DNA of 64,000 bases. Source: CADEED01 sp020442965 (GTDB lineage: Bacteria; Pseudomonadota; Gammaproteobacteria; Steroidobacterales; Steroidobacteraceae). The notes beneath the pieces are model-generated. The model was not told the DNA's origin. It saw nothing but the letters and a program-made list of their open reading frames with translations, and did not search any database. The translations under genes were made by a program, and so were the position numbers. The stretch's first letter is position 1, and each line of letters begins with the position of its first letter. The stretch lies in contig JAWLAH010000006.1 in assembly GCA_041395525.1 (NCBI GenBank), positions 1 to 64,000 on the forward strand. Reading direction: 5' to 3'. This document shows positions 62,204 through 64,000 of the stretch, piece after piece.

Positions 62204-63999
62204 TCACCAGGGTGCAGATGATCGTACAGTGTGCGCGCCAAACTTGCACCGATACCCGGGACGCGCTCGAAATCGGCGACCCCCGCCCGCAACACGCCTT
62301 GCAAACCACCGAAATGCGTTAGCAGCGATCGACGCTTGGCGGGGCCCATACCCGGCACCGTTTCGAGGATCGACTCATTATGACGACGCGCGCGCCGGCG
62401 TCGATGCCCGCTGATGGCAAATCGATGCGCTTCGTCCCGCAGCCGTTGCACGAGGCGCAGGCCGGCCGAATCCGCACCGGGAATCAGCGGCTGCTTGCGA
62501 CCAAAGACGTGCAGGCGTTCTTGTCCTGGCTTGCGATCGACCCCCTTGGCTACCCCGACTAACAACTGTGACGGAAAGCCGAGTTCGAGCAGCACCGCGC
62601 GCACCTCGGCAATCTGACCTGCACCACCGTCGATGAAGAGCACATCGGGGGCTGGGACTTCCCCCGCTTTGATGCGCGTAAAGCGGCGTCTGAGCGCCTG
62701 CGCGAGCGCGGCGTAATCGTCACCCGGCATGACGCCCTCGATGTTGAAGCGGCGATACTCCTTCTTGAGCGGACCTTCCGGGCCGAAGACAACGCAGGAT
62801 GCGATCGTGCCCTCACCGCCCGTGTGACTGATATCGAAGCACTCGATCCGACGCGGTGGCCCGGGCAGCTCGAGCAGCGTCGCGAGCGCTTCGAACATCT
62901 CATCCAGGCCTTGCTTGCGTGCGCGGCGCATTCTGAGCGCGTGTTCCGCATTTTCGCGCGCCATTTCGACCCACTTGAGGGGCAAGCCGCGGGTTGGCCT
63001 GCGGACGCCAATGGTCGACGCGGCGCGCCCCGACAGCGCCTCGGCAAGCGCCGCCACACCTGGCACGTCGATGTTCAGCAGCACGTCCGGCGCCGGATCG
63101 TGTTCGGCATAGAACTGCATCAGGAATGACGTTAGCGCTTCATCTGGATCGGCCAACGATCCTTTCGGAAAATAACCCGTGGCGCCCAAGCTGCGCCCGC
63201 CACGAATCAGCATCATGGTCACCGCATAGTCCCCGGGCTCGCCCACGATAGCGGCCACGTCGACATCGCGATCGCCCTCTGCCGCCACAACCTGTTGCGC
63301 TTGCACGAGCTTGAGTGCTGCCAACTGATCGCGCAACTCGGCGGCCCGCTCGTAGTCCAGCTGCACGGCGGCCTCGTTCATGCGCCGCGCCAGTTCCTCG
63401 TTCACCTCCGAGTCGCGGCCCTCGAGGATCTTGACGGCTGCCGCCACGTTGCGCGCGTAGTCCTCTTGAGAGATCAGACCCACGCAGGGTGCGGTGCAGC
63501 GACCGATCTGGTGTTGCAGACACGGCCGACTGCGGTTGGCAAAGAAACTGTCGCGGCAGTTGCGTATCCCAAAGACTTTCTGTAGGTGATGCAGCGTCTC
63601 ACGCACGGCTCCGGGATCTGGAAAGGGCCCGAAGTAACGCCCTGGCTGCTGGCGGGAACCGCGGTAATAGATCAGTCGGGGGAAGTCGTGCGAAGTCGCA
63701 AGATGAATGTATGGAAAGCTCTTGTCATCGCGCAACACTACGTTGAAGGGCGGCTTGTGCTCCTTGATGAGGTTGTATTCGAGCAGCAGTGCCTCGGTCT
63801 CGGAACGCGTCACCGTAACTTCGATATGCGCGATGCGCCCGACCAACAATTGCACTCGCGGATTGACGTTGCTGGCAACCAAGTAACTGCTCAGTCGATC
63901 GCGCAGGCTGCGCGCCTTTCCCACATATAACAACTTGCCGTCGGCCCCGTACATGCGATATACGCCGGGTCGTCGCGGCGCGTTGGCGACGAACTCCCG
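62200..63999 (-). CDS. uvrC: Excinuclease ABC subunit C (5' end cut by window)
   Basis: The frame runs to the window edge; the internal Met at 63954 is not the start, because the preceding codons encode RRPGVYR, the usual UvrC N-terminal sequence. 599 residues are visible. The domains are GIY-YIG nuclease (VYRMYGADGKLLYVGKARSLRDR), cysteine-rich and UVR regions, RNase H-like nuclease (CFDISHTGGEGTIAS) and two helix-hairpin-helix motifs at the end (VPGMGPAKRRSL, VPGIGASLARTL). UvrC makes the 3' and 5' cuts in nucleotide excision repair. Confidence 0.95.
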   Translation of the reverse strand, partial: REFVANAPRRPGVYRMYGADGKLLYVGKARSLRDRLSSYLVASNVNPRVQLLVGRIAHIEVTVTRSETEALLLEYNLIKEHKPPFNVVLRDDKSFPYIHLATSHDFPRLIYYRGSRQQPGRYFGPFPDPGAVRETLHHLQKVFGIRNCRDSFFANRSRPCLQHQIGRCTAPCVGLISQEDYARNVAAAVKILEGRDSEVNEELARRMNEAAVQLDYERAAELRDQLAALKLVQAQQVVAAEGDRDVDVAAIVGEPGDYAVTMMLIRGGRSLGATGYFPKGSLADPDEALTSFLMQFYAEHDPAPDVLLNIDVPGVAALAEALSGRAASTIGVRRPTRGLPLKWVEMARENAEHALRMRRARKQGLDEMFEALATLLELPGPPRRIECFDISHTGGEGTIASCVVFGPEGPLKKEYRRFNIEGVMPGDDYAALAQALRRRFTRIKAGEVPAPDVLFIDGGAGQIAEVRAVLLELGFPSQLLVGVAKGVDRKPGQERLHVFGRKQPLIPGADSAGLRLVQRLRDEAHRFAISGHRRRRARRHNESILETVPGMGPAKRRSLLTHFGGLQGVLRAGVADFERVPGIGASLARTLYDHLHPGE

Positions 64000-64000
64000 C

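Overview
This is 64 kb of GC-rich (roughly 60-65%) chromosomal DNA from a Gram-negative bacterium, most likely a gammaproteobacterium near the Xanthomonadales/Nevskiales/Steroidobacter group. That placement is inferred from gene order (pabC-mltG-tmk-holB-pilZ after the fab genes; uvrC-pgsA-tRNA-Gly-tRNA-Cys-tRNA-Leu; a complete ccmABCDEFGHI operon), from a PIAGT-type PabB and from a type II secretion operon with a rhombosortase beside it. No phage, insertion sequence, CRISPR array or rRNA gene was seen.

Layout. 1-6.4 kb: GST, an old-yellow-enzyme-like flavoprotein overlapping an orphan peptide-type solute-binding protein, then a His-rich membrane protein, a small unknown gene and a His-rich double-cupin protein. 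6.5-12.3 kb: oxidative pentose phosphate genes (gnd converging on zwf-pgl), a methyltransferase with one frameshift, and an alanine-type aminotransferase. 12.3-18.5 kb: an AddB/AddA-like nuclease-helicase pair. 18.5-24.3 kb: gspG-N of the type II secretion system on the minus strand, head-to-head with rhombosortase. 24.9-33.7 kb: fabD-fabG-acpP-fabF-pabB-pabC-mltG-tmk-holB-pilZ. In this run fabG, acpP and fabF are all broken by indels within 1.85 kb. 33.7-38.8 kb: a double cyclic-nucleotide-binding plus rhodanese protein, a FadJ/FadB-like gene with three frameshifts, an EEP-family hydrolase, a TIR-like protein and an unknown. 39-44.7 kb: sterol desaturase-like, dacB, a two-part FabH-like ketosynthase, a short second copy of the dacB 3' end, dgkA and a PAP2 phosphatase. 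44.8-50.5 kb: GST, zinc alcohol dehydrogenase, DUF1838 protein, dienelactone hydrolase, DUF3617-like protein and acyl-CoA desaturase. 50.9-60.7 kb: rhomboid protease, MATE transporter, MaoC-like protein and the ccm operon. 60.7-64 kb: tRNA-Leu, tRNA-Cys and tRNA-Gly with a clear promoter, a LOG-family gene, pgsA and uvrC (cut by the window edge).

Most of the window is housekeeping. Points that stand out: the tRNA-Leu CCA end shares its last base with the ccmA start codon; the ketosynthase gene sits between dacB and a duplicated dacB 3' end; rhombosortase adjoins the secretion operon; two His-rich proteins lie close together; and indels cluster in fabG-acpP-fabF and fadJ, which most likely reflects sequence or assembly error because acpP and fabG are normally essential. 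I did not find a convincing wholly new multi-gene system.
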